Origin: Deltaproteobacteria bacterium
GTDB lineage: Bacteria; Desulfobacterota; Desulfomonilia; Desulfomonilales; Desulfomonilaceae
Direction: 5' to 3'
Assembly: GCA_021777225.1 (NCBI GenBank)
Contig: JAJYDQ010000017.1
Span: forward strand, 1 to 57,936
Length of the DNA stretch: 57,936 nucleotides
Both the position numbers and the translations under genes were made by a program. The notes below the pieces were generated by a model. That model saw only the letters and a program-made list of their open reading frames with translations, had not been told where the DNA came from and did not search any database. Of this stretch, positions 27,098 to 36,058 are shown in pieces (position 1 is the first letter of the stretch; each line of letters opens with the position of its first letter).

Positions 27098-30000
27098 ATG
27101 AACCTTGTAACGTTCGCATTGCGACGCCCTTTCACTGTCGTAGTGCTTTTTACCGCGGTCGTGTTCGGCGCTATCATGGGCATTAAGGAGATGCCCAGAG
27201 ACATTTTCCCCAGTTTGGGGATACCGACCATTTACGTGGCGCAACCATATGGCGGCATGGATGCGTCGCAAATGGAAGCCTATCTGACTTACTTTTACGA
27301 ATATCACTTTTTGTACATATCGGGTGTTGAACACATCGAATCCAGGACAGTTCAGGGCGCCTCCCTGATGAAAATTCAGTTTCATCCGGGCACGGACATG
27401 TCTGAAGCCATGTCGGAGACAGTTGCGGAAGTCGACAGATCGCGCGCGTTTATGCCACCGGGGACCGTACCACCTTTTGTATTGAGGTTTGACGCCGGCA
27501 GTGTGCCCGTTGGATACCTTGTGGTTTCCAGTCGGACCAGAACAGTCGCAGAATTGCAGGATGCGGCGCTCAACCTTGTCAGACCACTTTTCGCGACCCT
27601 TCCCGGGGTCTCCAGTCCTCCCCCATTTGGAGGCAGCGCCAGAGCGATTGTCGTGAACGTGGACCCGGAACGTCTTCGCGCTTACAACATGTCGATAGAC
27701 GAGGTTGTGGAATCATTAGCTAATACGAACTACATAAGCCCGTCCGGCAACGCCATGATAGACGGCAAGTATCCGATCGTGCCTGTTAATTCAGTCGTGA
27801 CCGACATCCACATGCTGGATACGGTGCCTCTCCGAAGCGCCACGTATCCAACGGTGTTTATGAAAGATGTTGGTCAAATAGTCGACTCATCCGACATAGT
27901 GACCTGTTACGCCCTCGTTAATGGTCGACGAACCGTTTATATACCGGTTACCAAGCGCTCTGACGCCTCGACTCTAGCCGTAGTGGAAGCGGTTAACGAG
28001 AACCTTCCCAGATTCCAGGGGGTTCTTCCTGCTGACATGAAAGTCAGTTACGAATTTGATCAGGCGCCATACGTGATCCGGGCTATTGACGGTCTGGTGA
28101 TGGAAGGAGCGTTGGGAGCCCTTTTAACCGGGATAATGGTGCTGTTGTTTCTGCAGGACTGGCGAAGTGTGTTGATAGTGTTATTGAACATCCCTCTGTC
28201 GTTATGCGGAGCGGTATTCGCCCTTTGGTTAACCGGCCAGACCATCAACATCATGACTCTGGGAGGGCTGGCGCTCGCTGTTGGTATACTCGTGGACATG
28301 TCCACAGTGGCCATTGAGAACATACATACGCATTTGCAAATGGGGAAACCTGTTCCGAGGGCTGTGGCTGATTCCGGCAAGGAAGTGGCATTGCCGCTTT
28401 TGATCGCAATGTTATGCGTGCTGGCTGTGTTCTTGCCGTCTTTCTTCATGGTTGGAGCAGCCAAAGGCTTGTTTATACCGCTATCGTTAGCCGTTGGCTT
28501 CTCTATGGTAACAGCCTACATCCTGGCCGGAACACTTGTTAACGTTATTGCTATCTGGATACTGAAAGCCCACAAGAAAGAGAAACTTGCAACTGATGAT
28601 AGAGGCCCTACCGGGTTTGCAAGGTTCCAGTCCATTTATGCCGCAGCCGTTCGTCAGATTCTACGATCCAGAGGCTTCGTAATTGTTCTGTATCTCCTTT
28701 TGTGTGGCGGAATAATTTGGCAGATTGGGATGAAGCTGGGGACCGACATTTTCCCGAAGGTCGACGCGGGCCAAATTCAGGTTCGGATTCGCGCTCCCAA
28801 CGGCACTGATCTGGATGGCACAGAGGCCCTTGCTTTGAAAACGCTTGATATAATCAAGGAGGAGGTCGGGCCTGAAAATATCGAGATCACGCTAGGGTTC
28901 GTTGGTATCCATTCCCCAAACTATGCGGTCAGCATGATTTATCTTTTTGCCAGGGGTGTGGATGAAGCAGTCGTTCAGGTCCAGTTGAAACACGGAGTGC
29001 CAATTGCAATAGCTGGACTCCAGGAACGTCTTCGGAAAAAGCTCACGGATGAGATGCCCAATGTTAAATTCTCTTTTGAGCCAAGCGATATTGTTAGTCG
29101 CGTCATGAGTTTGGGGTCTCCGACTCCGATAGAGGTGGCTGTTTTTGGTCCTGATTTGACTAAAAACTTCCAGTACGCTGAAAAAGTCAGGGCCCGGCTC
29201 CAGGATGTCCCCGAACTCCGTGATGTTCAGTTTGCCCAGGAGCTGGAATATCCAACAGTCCGGGTGGATATAGATCGTCAGAGCGCAGGGATCCTTGGCG
29301 TACGAACAAGGAATGTGACCAACTCCCTGACCCCGTCAACTTCTTCAAGCCGGTTCACTCACCCGGTTTTCTGGGGAGATTTGAAAAGAGGGGTAGCCTA
29401 CCAGATCCAGGTACAGGTCCCTCTGGAAAAAATGAATTCCAAAGAGGAAATCAAGAACGTCCTCTCTGGAAGCCAAAGCGGCAAACCATCTTTGCTTCGA
29501 AGTGTTGCAAAAGTCAGTGATGGGACAATGGTTGGACAATACGACCATTTCGACATGCAGCGTCTCGTAAGCGTTACAGCCAACATTCAGGGCGCCGATC
29601 TCGGCACGGTTTCACGGGCGGTAAAGAAAGCGCTTGCAGAAATTAAGGAACCACCTTTGGGTGTTTCTGTCGCCCTGCGTGGCCAGGTAGTGCCTCTAGA
29701 CCAAATGTTCAGTGGATTACAAACGGGGCTTTTGCTGGCAGTTGTTGTTATTTTTCTTCTGCTGGTAGCCAACTACCAGTCCATGAAACTGGCGGCAATC
29801 GTCGTATCAACCGTCCCGGCGGTCATTGCCGGAGTGGTCGTAATCCTTTGGGCCACTCAAACTACTCTCAACATAGAATCCTTCATGGGAGCGATCATGT
29901 CGATCGGGGTCGCTGTTTCCAACGCCATCATCCTTGTGACCTTTGCGGAACGCAGCCGAATGGTGGGGATGGATTCTGCGGAAGCAGCCGTCGATGGAGC

Positions 30001-30316
30001 AAGGAGCCGTCTGCGTCCCATATTGATGACAAGCTTGGCCATGATCGCTGGAATGCTGCCCATGGCGCTTGGCATGGGTGAAGGCGGACAGCAGACAGCG
30101 CCTCTAGGTAGGGCGGTGGAGGGCGGTTTGATCTTCGCCACATTTGCTACCTTGTTGGTTTTACCGGCAGTATTTACGGTGATCCAGGGTCGGACCAACC
30201 GTACGTCCAGTTCGCTTGACCCAGATGACTCATCGAGTCCCAATTTTGTGGCCCCCGGGGGCCATCCTGAAGAGGAAGAGCCTTCAGGACCATTTTGGAG
30301 GCATGACAAAACATGA
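27098..30316 (+). CDS. RND-family efflux pump inner-membrane permease
   Basis: The 1072-residue protein has the RND layout: a membrane helix at residues 10-28, a large periplasmic loop, helices 2-6 about 330-495, helix 7 about 525-545, a second periplasmic loop, and helices 8-12 about 870-1035. It would export hydrophobic or amphiphilic compounds, or other toxic substrates, using the proton gradient. Of the residues forming the AcrB proton relay, the first Asp is present at D400, but the adjacent Asp is Met401, and the position of the helix-10 lysine is Ser941 (GVAVSNAIIL). The relay is therefore of a variant type. The adaptor gene starts within its stop codon (ATGA overlap). Confidence 0.92.
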   Translation: MNLVTFALRRPFTVVVLFTAVVFGAIMGIKEMPRDIFPSLGIPTIYVAQPYGGMDASQMEAYLTYFYEYHFLYISGVEHIESRTVQGASLMKIQFHPGTDMSEAMSETVAEVDRSRAFMPPGTVPPFVLRFDAGSVPVGYLVVSSRTRTVAELQDAALNLVRPLFATLPGVSSPPPFGGSARAIVVNVDPERLRAYNMSIDEVVESLANTNYISPSGNAMIDGKYPIVPVNSVVTDIHMLDTVPLRSATYPTVFMKDVGQIVDSSDIVTCYALVNGRRTVYIPVTKRSDASTLAVVEAVNENLPRFQGVLPADMKVSYEFDQAPYVIRAIDGLVMEGALGALLTGIMVLLFLQDWRSVLIVLLNIPLSLCGAVFALWLTGQTINIMTLGGLALAVGILVDMSTVAIENIHTHLQMGKPVPRAVADSGKEVALPLLIAMLCVLAVFLPSFFMVGAAKGLFIPLSLAVGFSMVTAYILAGTLVNVIAIWILKAHKKEKLATDDRGPTGFARFQSIYAAAVRQILRSRGFVIVLYLLLCGGIIWQIGMKLGTDIFPKVDAGQIQVRIRAPNGTDLDGTEALALKTLDIIKEEVGPENIEITLGFVGIHSPNYAVSMIYLFARGVDEAVVQVQLKHGVPIAIAGLQERLRKKLTDEMPNVKFSFEPSDIVSRVMSLGSPTPIEVAVFGPDLTKNFQYAEKVRARLQDVPELRDVQFAQELEYPTVRVDIDRQSAGILGVRTRNVTNSLTPSTSSSRFTHPVFWGDLKRGVAYQIQVQVPLEKMNSKEEIKNVLSGSQSGKPSLLRSVAKVSDGTMVGQYDHFDMQRLVSVTANIQGADLGTVSRAVKKALAEIKEPPLGVSVALRGQVVPLDQMFSGLQTGLLLAVVVIFLLLVANYQSMKLAAIVVSTVPAVIAGVVVILWATQTTLNIESFMGAIMSIGVAVSNAIILVTFAERSRMVGMDSAEAAVDGARSRLRPILMTSLAMIAGMLPMALGMGEGGQQTAPLGRAVEGGLIFATFATLLVLPAVFTVIQGRTNRTSSSLDPDDSSSPNFVAPGGHPEEEEPSGPFWRHDKT

Positions 30317-31425
30317 TCCCGATTAACCTAAAAGCTAAGAATCTGTCCCGTTTTCTAATTCTTGCAATTTGCCTTTTATCGCTGGCCTTTTTGCCAGGAT
30401 GCCAGGAGGAAGAGACAGTCGTCGAACCTGTCAAGCAAAAGGCTCCAGCCCCACCACTAGAAGTTGAAGCGACGCATCTGCAAAAGGGTGAAATCTGGCG
30501 TAGCGTCACTTTACCCGGCTTTGGCATAGCCTACTACAATACCGTCATCTACGCCAAAATCGCTGGATACCTGAAGTACATCAACGTCGATAAAGGTGAC
30601 TTTGTAAAAGAAGGCGAACTCCTCGCTGAAATCGAAAATCCTGAGCTTGAGGCCGAGCGACCCAAATATGAGGCTGAAGTTGCGGTATGGGGGACCCAGT
30701 ACAAGAGGCTTAGTGACGCCAGGGAAAATGCGAGCGACCTGGTTGTTCCCTTACAGGTGGATGAGATGAGAGGCAAGTATCTGGTCGCAAAGGCTAATCT
30801 GGAACGAATCAAGTACTTGCTTTCTTACGCAAAAGTTACCGCGCCTTTTACCGGCCATGTCACGGTCAGGTGGGTTGATCCGGGAGCTTTCATTCCTGAC
30901 GCGACTTCAGGCAGTGTCGCTAGATCAACGGCCATAGTCACGTTGAACGACCTCAGCCGAATCAGGGCAGATGTCGCGGTGCCAGAAATCGATGTCCCCT
31001 TCGTAAATACCCAGGTACCGGTCACGGTAACTGCCGATGCGCTTCCCGGCAAGGTGTACAGGGGCACTGTCACGAGATATGAATACGCACTGAATCAGTC
31101 TACCAAGACCATGATTACCGAAATCGAAGTGCCTAATCCCAAAGAGGAGCTTCGGCCCGGTATGTACCTGATGATCAAGCTGGATCTGGAAAAGAAAACT
31201 GACGCTCTTCTGGCCCCTGTTTCGGCTCTGATTTCCGAGAAATCACGAGACTTTGTTTTCATTGTGGAAAACGACAAGGCGAGATTGGTGCCGGTAAAAA
31301 CAGGACTGAACGACGGGACCAATGTGGAGATCCTCGGCGGGATAAACCCCGATGAAATGGTAATCCTGCTTGGGAAACAACGCCCCAAGGATGGACAACC
31401 TGTGACCGTAAAGGAGGCAAAGTGA
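30313..31425 (+). CDS. RND efflux periplasmic adaptor lipoprotein
   Basis: The 370-residue membrane fusion protein has an N-terminal signal ending in a lipobox with the lipidated Cys at 30 (FLPGC). A biotinyl-lipoyl-like half motif follows (AKIAGYLKYINVDKGDFVKEGELLAEIENPELEAE, about residues 80-115), then a short helical hairpin, the second lipoyl half (VTAPFTGHVTVRWVDPGAFI), and beta-barrel and membrane-proximal domains. It bridges the RND permease to the outer-membrane channel. It overlaps both neighbours by four bases, so the three components are co-translated. Confidence 0.93.
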   Translation: MIPINLKAKNLSRFLILAICLLSLAFLPGCQEEETVVEPVKQKAPAPPLEVEATHLQKGEIWRSVTLPGFGIAYYNTVIYAKIAGYLKYINVDKGDFVKEGELLAEIENPELEAERPKYEAEVAVWGTQYKRLSDARENASDLVVPLQVDEMRGKYLVAKANLERIKYLLSYAKVTAPFTGHVTVRWVDPGAFIPDATSGSVARSTAIVTLNDLSRIRADVAVPEIDVPFVNTQVPVTVTADALPGKVYRGTVTRYEYALNQSTKTMITEIEVPNPKEELRPGMYLMIKLDLEKKTDALLAPVSALISEKSRDFVFIVENDKARLVPVKTGLNDGTNVEILGGINPDEMVILLGKQRPKDGQPVTVKEAK

Positions 31426-32825
31426 GAGTCTCGATCTTTGTCAGAAGGTCCGTCATTAGTTTGCTCGGGGTCCTTGTCCTGGGCCTGGGCATCGCGTACG
31501 CCCAGACACAAAACGGCATGGCGTATCCGATTGATCTACAGACCACGCTCCGGCTTGCCGGGGCCCAAAACCTGGACATCCGGATTGCCCGATCTGAATT
31601 GCAAAGATCTCGCGCCAATCAGTTGATGGCCTGGGAGAAGTTTTTGCCGTGGTTGGCGCCTGGGGCCGTGTTTGACCGACGGTACGGCATGTCGATCTCT
31701 AGCGTTAATGGTGTGATTGAGCCAGCCAATTATGCGTTCAATCTGCCAGGTTATACAATACAGGGAAATGTGCCTGTTGGAGACGCGATTTTCAACGCCC
31801 TATCCGCTAGACAGCTAGTCCGGGCCGCGGCTGGAGCCCTTGACGCTCAATTTCAGAACTCCTCACTCGAAGCCGCTCTGAGCTACTTCCGGACCCTTGA
31901 AGACAAAGCCAGGGCCAATGTTGAGCGTCAGGCCGCTATAATATCCGCCAAGTATCAGAACGAATTACACCATGCGGTCGCTGTGGGAATAGCGTTCAAG
32001 GGGGATGAACTCAGGGTCCAGACTGAAACAGAGCGCTACCAGATAGCGCTTCAGCAGTGGAACCAGCATCAACGCGATTCTGCGGCCAAACTTGCGGACG
32101 TCCTTAGAATGGACTCGACCATTGATCTGATTCCTCAGGATTCCGACCTGACACCCATTATGCTGTTTGACATTGAGACTCCACTTGAATCCATTGTGCA
32201 ACAGGCTTACAGCGCGCGGCCGGAAATCAGGGAAAGTCAGGCCCTGATTGAGGCCGCCAATGCGCAGAGAAAAGGTGTGACTTACGGCCCTATCATTCCG
32301 ACCTTGAGCACAACCATGTTCTTTGGAGGACTCGACGGGAGCTGGGCTGGTTACAAAAGTCCGGGTGAAAGGGCTACACCCAAGCCAAAACAATATCCTA
32401 GTGGTCAAAACCAAGGAGCTACACAAGACCTCCTTTTCGGTGTGAACTGGCGAATCGGCCCGGGCGGTCTTGGCGACCTTGGCGCTATCCGTGCCGCCAA
32501 CTCCAAACTGGACACCGAACGACTCAGAGGACAGAAAGTTATCGATGAAATCACTCGACAGGTGGTCCAAAGCTACACCCGTATTCGCTCATATTACCGC
32601 CAGATATCAATGGCGAGAAACAACGTCAAATCAGCCCGCGAAACTTTACGATTGACCGAAGGACGTAAGGATTACGGAGTTGGGAACGTGCTCGAAGTGA
32701 TCCAGGCTGAGCAGGCGCTGGAAAGAGCAAGCACCGAATACGTGGTGGCGCTCGCTGAGTTTAACAAGGCGCAGTACGAGTTATCCAGAGCTGTGGGCGG
32801 TATGCTTCCCGGAAATATGCGTTAA
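31422..32825 (+). CDS. TolC-like outer-membrane efflux channel
   Basis: The 467-residue product starts at a GTG overlapping the adaptor stop (GTGA). A signal peptide ends near AYA-Q at residues 25-28. The mature protein is two repeated blocks of long helices with short strands, as in outer-membrane efflux proteins, including the repeat-start features (TLRLAGAQNLDIRIARSE near 34-51; SARPEIRESQALIEAANAQ near 264-282). It completes the tripartite exporter with the two preceding genes. No regulator is adjacent. Confidence 0.92.
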   Translation: MRVSIFVRRSVISLLGVLVLGLGIAYAQTQNGMAYPIDLQTTLRLAGAQNLDIRIARSELQRSRANQLMAWEKFLPWLAPGAVFDRRYGMSISSVNGVIEPANYAFNLPGYTIQGNVPVGDAIFNALSARQLVRAAAGALDAQFQNSSLEAALSYFRTLEDKARANVERQAAIISAKYQNELHHAVAVGIAFKGDELRVQTETERYQIALQQWNQHQRDSAAKLADVLRMDSTIDLIPQDSDLTPIMLFDIETPLESIVQQAYSARPEIRESQALIEAANAQRKGVTYGPIIPTLSTTMFFGGLDGSWAGYKSPGERATPKPKQYPSGQNQGATQDLLFGVNWRIGPGGLGDLGAIRAANSKLDTERLRGQKVIDEITRQVVQSYTRIRSYYRQISMARNNVKSARETLRLTEGRKDYGVGNVLEVIQAEQALERASTEYVVALAEFNKAQYELSRAVGGMLPGNMR

Positions 32826-32840
32826 ACGTTCCCTGGACAG

Positions 32841-33221
32841 TTATGAAAAAAACATCTCAAGGGGGCGTCTTTCAGGCACATACTTCCTCGGGAGATTTCC
32901 CTCATTCCATTCTTTGGAAACGTACAAAGCGCAATAGCAGGCGCCAAAATCCCTGACGTCGTCCTCCCGATACGCGCACGGGCATATTATGTCTTTATCC
33001 TTTTCACGATTCCCCGAAGAGAGCCTGCATGGACACGACATGTACCCGTACCTGCCCTTGTTTTTGAGCAAGGAATCCAGTAGGTCCACCACCTTTTCCC
33101 TGTCATTGTTAAAGTAATAGCCTTTAGGCTCCTGAATTTTTTTCAGCATTTCATACAATTGCTGGATTTCGGTTTGTTCAGGCAATTTTTGATTCTCCCT
33201 TTCAAGCCAAAGTTTCTCCAA
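32841..33221 (-). CDS. Ferredoxin-thioredoxin reductase catalytic-chain-like protein
   Basis: The 126-residue protein carries the FTR beta-chain cysteine pattern: CPC at the start of the motif, a second CPC 14 residues later, and CYC 12 residues after that (all in the central part, about residues 61-97). In FTR these hold a 4Fe-4S cluster next to a redox-active disulfide that reduces thioredoxin. The final motif is CYC rather than the usual CHC, so the histidine important in cluster-disulfide chemistry is a tyrosine here. No variable (alpha) chain is nearby, as is normal outside oxygenic phototrophs. A gap of six bases separates it from the phosphatase gene on the same strand. Confidence 0.88.
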   Translation of the reverse strand: MEKLWLERENQKLPEQTEIQQLYEMLKKIQEPKGYYFNNDREKVVDLLDSLLKNKGRYGYMSCPCRLSSGNREKDKDIICPCAYREDDVRDFGACYCALYVSKEWNEGNLPRKYVPERRPLEMFFS

Positions 33222-33227
33222 ACTTCA

Positions 33228-34004
33228 TCAAAACAATTTCCCCAGATCGGCTATGCTGTCAAGAATATACTTGGGCGAAAATGAATATTTCGGAAGATCA
33301 GCCATTGACGTGGCCCCGGTCAGGACGAGAACGGACGACATGCCGGCCCTTCTTGCGAATTCTATATCAGTATCCATCCTGTCACCTACCACAAGACATG
33401 CCGACGCTTCGAGCCCGAGTCTTTCGAGCGCCAATTCGGCCATATCTGTAGATGGTTTTCCAAAAACACGATCCGGGTTCCTGCCCGCGGCGACGGATAT
33501 TGAGGCGACAATGCTGCCGGCCCCCGGACTGAAGCCATCCGCCTCTGGATATGTCGCATCAAGGTTTGTAGCCCAAAAGACAGCCCCCATTTGAATAGCG
33601 CGATGCGCCCTTTTCAATTTTTCATAAGTAAAATATCGGTCAAGCGCAACCACGACTATATCAGTGTCTGATGGATCATCAGTCACGGTGACCCCAACGC
33701 CTTCGAGGCCCTGGATCAGTCTGGGCTGTCCTACGACCATAATCCTTGAGTGCGCAAAGTTCCTGGTGACTTCCCTAATTAGAGCTGAAGCTGAATTAAT
33801 GACCTGATCTTGAGCAACGGGCAGTCCAAGTCTTGTTATCTTGGAGGCAAGGTACGAGGCCAGAGTGGACCCGTTATTTGACAAAAAAAGCCACCTTACC
33901 CCTGCCTCAGAGAGTTCCCTGTAAACGTCGTCAGCTCCCGCTATCAAGGTGTCCCCACGATTAATCGTACCATCCATGTCAGCTAGTACGGCTTTGTAAT
34001 TCAT
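33228..34004 (-). CDS. HAD-superfamily phosphatase, NagD-like
   Basis: The 258-residue protein has the HAD motifs of class IIA (NagD/4-nitrophenylphosphatase) enzymes: nucleophile and acid D-M-D-G-T at about residues 9-13, motif II in LFLSNNGS, Lys in VFGKPSTDM and motif IV in GDRMDTDIEFARRAGM. The cap between motifs II and III is the medium-sized C2 type. Substrates of this group include sugar phosphates and nucleotide monophosphates; the actual one is unknown. Its ATG overlaps the stop of the TPR gene (ATGA at 34001-34004), so the two are translationally coupled. Confidence 0.92.
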   Translation of the reverse strand: MNYKAVLADMDGTINRGDTLIAGADDVYRELSEAGVRWLFLSNNGSTLASYLASKITRLGLPVAQDQVINSASALIREVTRNFAHSRIMVVGQPRLIQGLEGVGVTVTDDPSDTDIVVVALDRYFTYEKLKRAHRAIQMGAVFWATNLDATYPEADGFSPGAGSIVASISVAAGRNPDRVFGKPSTDMAELALERLGLEASACLVVGDRMDTDIEFARRAGMSSVLVLTGATSMADLPKYSFSPKYILDSIADLGKLF

Positions 34005-35629
34005 TTGGCGCCCTGCTCAGCGTTAAACCTCTCGCCAGGTAAGGTCTCCTGAAGTTCTCTGGACTTTGCCAGTTTCAGGTTTTGTTTTGCGTCCAAAAAG
34101 GAGCGTGATATTGCTAAAGCTCTTTCAAAATCCGATTTGGCGGCAGGATAATTTCCTACCTTCAAATAAAAAAAACCTCGATTATTTAAAACCACAGGAT
34201 CGTGGGAGTCCAGGCTGAAAGCCTTCTCCATATCCGCTATAGACTGCTCAAGGTCTCCCATAAAGAACCTTGCGACACCTCTCATACTCAAAGCACGGGC
34301 TGAATCCGGCTTTAAATTACAGACCCGTTCCATGTCGTCAAAAGCGCGTCTGAAGTCTTCCTGGCGCAGATAAACCAGGCCGCGATCGTAAAGGACCCTG
34401 GGATCGTCGTTCATGGTCTCCAGGGCCTGTGAGAAATCATTGGCCGCGGCATCCAACATCCCCCTTTGATACTGGGCTTCCCCTCTCAACGAAAACAGTT
34501 CACCATCGGCGGGATCGATTTTGGAAGCTAAAGTCAGGTCGTTAACAGCCCTGACGTATTCCTTGAGTTCGATTAGAACGCGGGACCTTTCCCTGTATGT
34601 TTCAACCAGTTTTGGATCAAGCTCTATGGCCGCATTCAGGTTGGTCAGCGCCGCGTCAAATTCGGACTTTCGGCTATGCAAAACACCCTGCAATAATCTA
34701 CCTTCAGCGCTATTTGGCCATTTCGTCTGTGCCTGCCCCAAAATCGTTTCAGCTTTGTCGAAATTTCTGGAATATATATATGCGCGAGCGGTCAGCAGAA
34801 GTGAGTCGATGTCATCAGACGCCGCAGCGTGCTGCGACAATATTTGCAGGGCCTTTTCAGGTTTGTCAATTTTTAGATAAGTAAGCGCCCTGTCTTTTCT
34901 GATTTTCTCGTCATTCGGCTTTAGGGAGTCGGCTTTTGAGTAATCGGCCAGCGCAGATTTGTAATCTCGCATCTTGGAGTAAACGCTTGCCCTGAATGTC
35001 AGCACATCAGGGTCCCTTGGAGCGAGATTTGCCATGGCGTCGAGGTCCAGAAGCGCCTTCTTGGGCTTGCCTTCTCTCAGAAGGACTTTCGCGCGGGCTT
35101 CCATTGCGGGCAAGTATGATGGATCATATCGCAAGGCCCTGCCATATTCGTCTTCAGCCTTAAGAAACGCTTCTTCCTTCTCGTATATTTTTCCTCTCAG
35201 AGTGTAAGCGCGAGCCGTTCCCGGCCTTGTCAAAAGGAAATTCTCCAACGCCAGAGAAGCCTGGTCAAGCTGGTCAACCATGGTAAGGCATTCGGCTTTT
35301 TCCAGTAAGGCGTTTGATAGCCTCCTGGAATGACTCATCGCAAAATCCAGATCTTCCAGCGCCCGGAAATAATCCTTCATTTCCTTGAGAGCAATGGCCC
35401 GTTCCAAATACAGGGACGCAAGTGTTTGTCCGTTAAGTCCCTCTCCCTGAAGGGCTTCATCCAGCATTTCAATTCTTTTGGATGGGTCTTTGATTTGTGA
35501 GACACGGCTCAACACTGGATTTACGGTTTGAGCGGCGTTCACGTCCCCGACTGTCATGAAATTTGTAACGATACATAAAATTAGCGGCAGCAATAATTTC
35601 GCGGGACACCCTTCAAAAATTTGAACCAC
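34001..35629 (-). CDS. Exported tetratricopeptide-repeat protein
   Basis: After an N-terminal hydrophobic export segment (residues ~10-32), the 542-residue protein consists of about 13 TPR units, with the G/A/Y/F spacing of the 34-residue repeat throughout (for example NLNAAIELDPKLVETYRERSRVL). It would be a periplasmic scaffold for protein assembly. I prefer the GTG at 35629 because GGAGGA stands ten bases ahead; a TTG at 35653 is also in frame. It is coupled to the HAD phosphatase downstream and follows the CbpM-like gene, so the group may form one transcript from dnaJ onwards. Confidence 0.85.
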   Translation of the reverse strand: MVQIFEGCPAKLLLPLILCIVTNFMTVGDVNAAQTVNPVLSRVSQIKDPSKRIEMLDEALQGEGLNGQTLASLYLERAIALKEMKDYFRALEDLDFAMSHSRRLSNALLEKAECLTMVDQLDQASLALENFLLTRPGTARAYTLRGKIYEKEEAFLKAEDEYGRALRYDPSYLPAMEARAKVLLREGKPKKALLDLDAMANLAPRDPDVLTFRASVYSKMRDYKSALADYSKADSLKPNDEKIRKDRALTYLKIDKPEKALQILSQHAAASDDIDSLLLTARAYIYSRNFDKAETILGQAQTKWPNSAEGRLLQGVLHSRKSEFDAALTNLNAAIELDPKLVETYRERSRVLIELKEYVRAVNDLTLASKIDPADGELFSLRGEAQYQRGMLDAAANDFSQALETMNDDPRVLYDRGLVYLRQEDFRRAFDDMERVCNLKPDSARALSMRGVARFFMGDLEQSIADMEKAFSLDSHDPVVLNNRGFFYLKVGNYPAAKSDFERALAISRSFLDAKQNLKLAKSRELQETLPGERFNAEQGAK

Positions 35630-35658
35630 GATCGACGGTCCTCCGCACGACAAACAAT

Positions 35659-35967
35659 TTATGGCATCCTGAGTTTGATCTCTTTTACCAGGGCTTCCAA
35701 TATCTGGTCAAACTGACGCCTCATCAGCATCATGTTCTCTCTCATCTGGAGAATTACCTCGACTCCGGGGAGGTTGACCTCAAGGTCATGCACAAGATTG
35801 GTAATTATCCGAATTCTTTCAATCTGGTCTATGGTGTATATTTTCTCCTCAGATTGCTCCGCAATTGAGCAACTGATGAGTTCTTCCCGTTCGAGTTCAT
35901 CCAGGAAAGTCTCTTGGAGGCCGAATATTTCGATTACCTGTTCCCTGCGATAATAGTTTTCATTCAT
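35659..35967 (-). CDS. MerR-like chaperone modulator (CbpM type)
   Basis: The 102-residue product has an N-terminal MerR-like winged helix (YYRREQVIEIFGLQETFLDELEREELI) and a coiled helical C-terminus containing the RIRIITNLVHDLEVNLPGVEVIL segment typical of CbpM/MerR_2 proteins. CbpM binds the J domain of CbpA and limits its use of DnaK; relatives such as HspR are DNA-binding repressors. It stands 92 bases downstream of dnaJ on the same strand, supporting a role with that chaperone. Whether it binds DNA is unclear. Confidence 0.85.
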   Translation of the reverse strand: MNENYYRREQVIEIFGLQETFLDELEREELISCSIAEQSEEKIYTIDQIERIRIITNLVHDLEVNLPGVEVILQMRENMMLMRRQFDQILEALVKEIKLRMP

Positions 35968-36058
35968 TGTTCAATCTCGAACCCTCCGGAGGTTTGCCTC
36001 TGAATATTTAGCCCAAAGGGGAAGGCCCTTTTTACGCTGGAATGTTGACCATAGATCG

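Noticed and set aside
26882-27385. Leftward 167-codon open frame across the start of the efflux permease
   Set aside because: It overlaps nearly 300 bases of the clearly coding transporter, has no family resemblance and no ribosome binding site.
31965-32570. Leftward 201-codon open frame in the outer-membrane channel gene
   Set aside because: Antisense shadow of a gene with clear family repeats and coupled translation.
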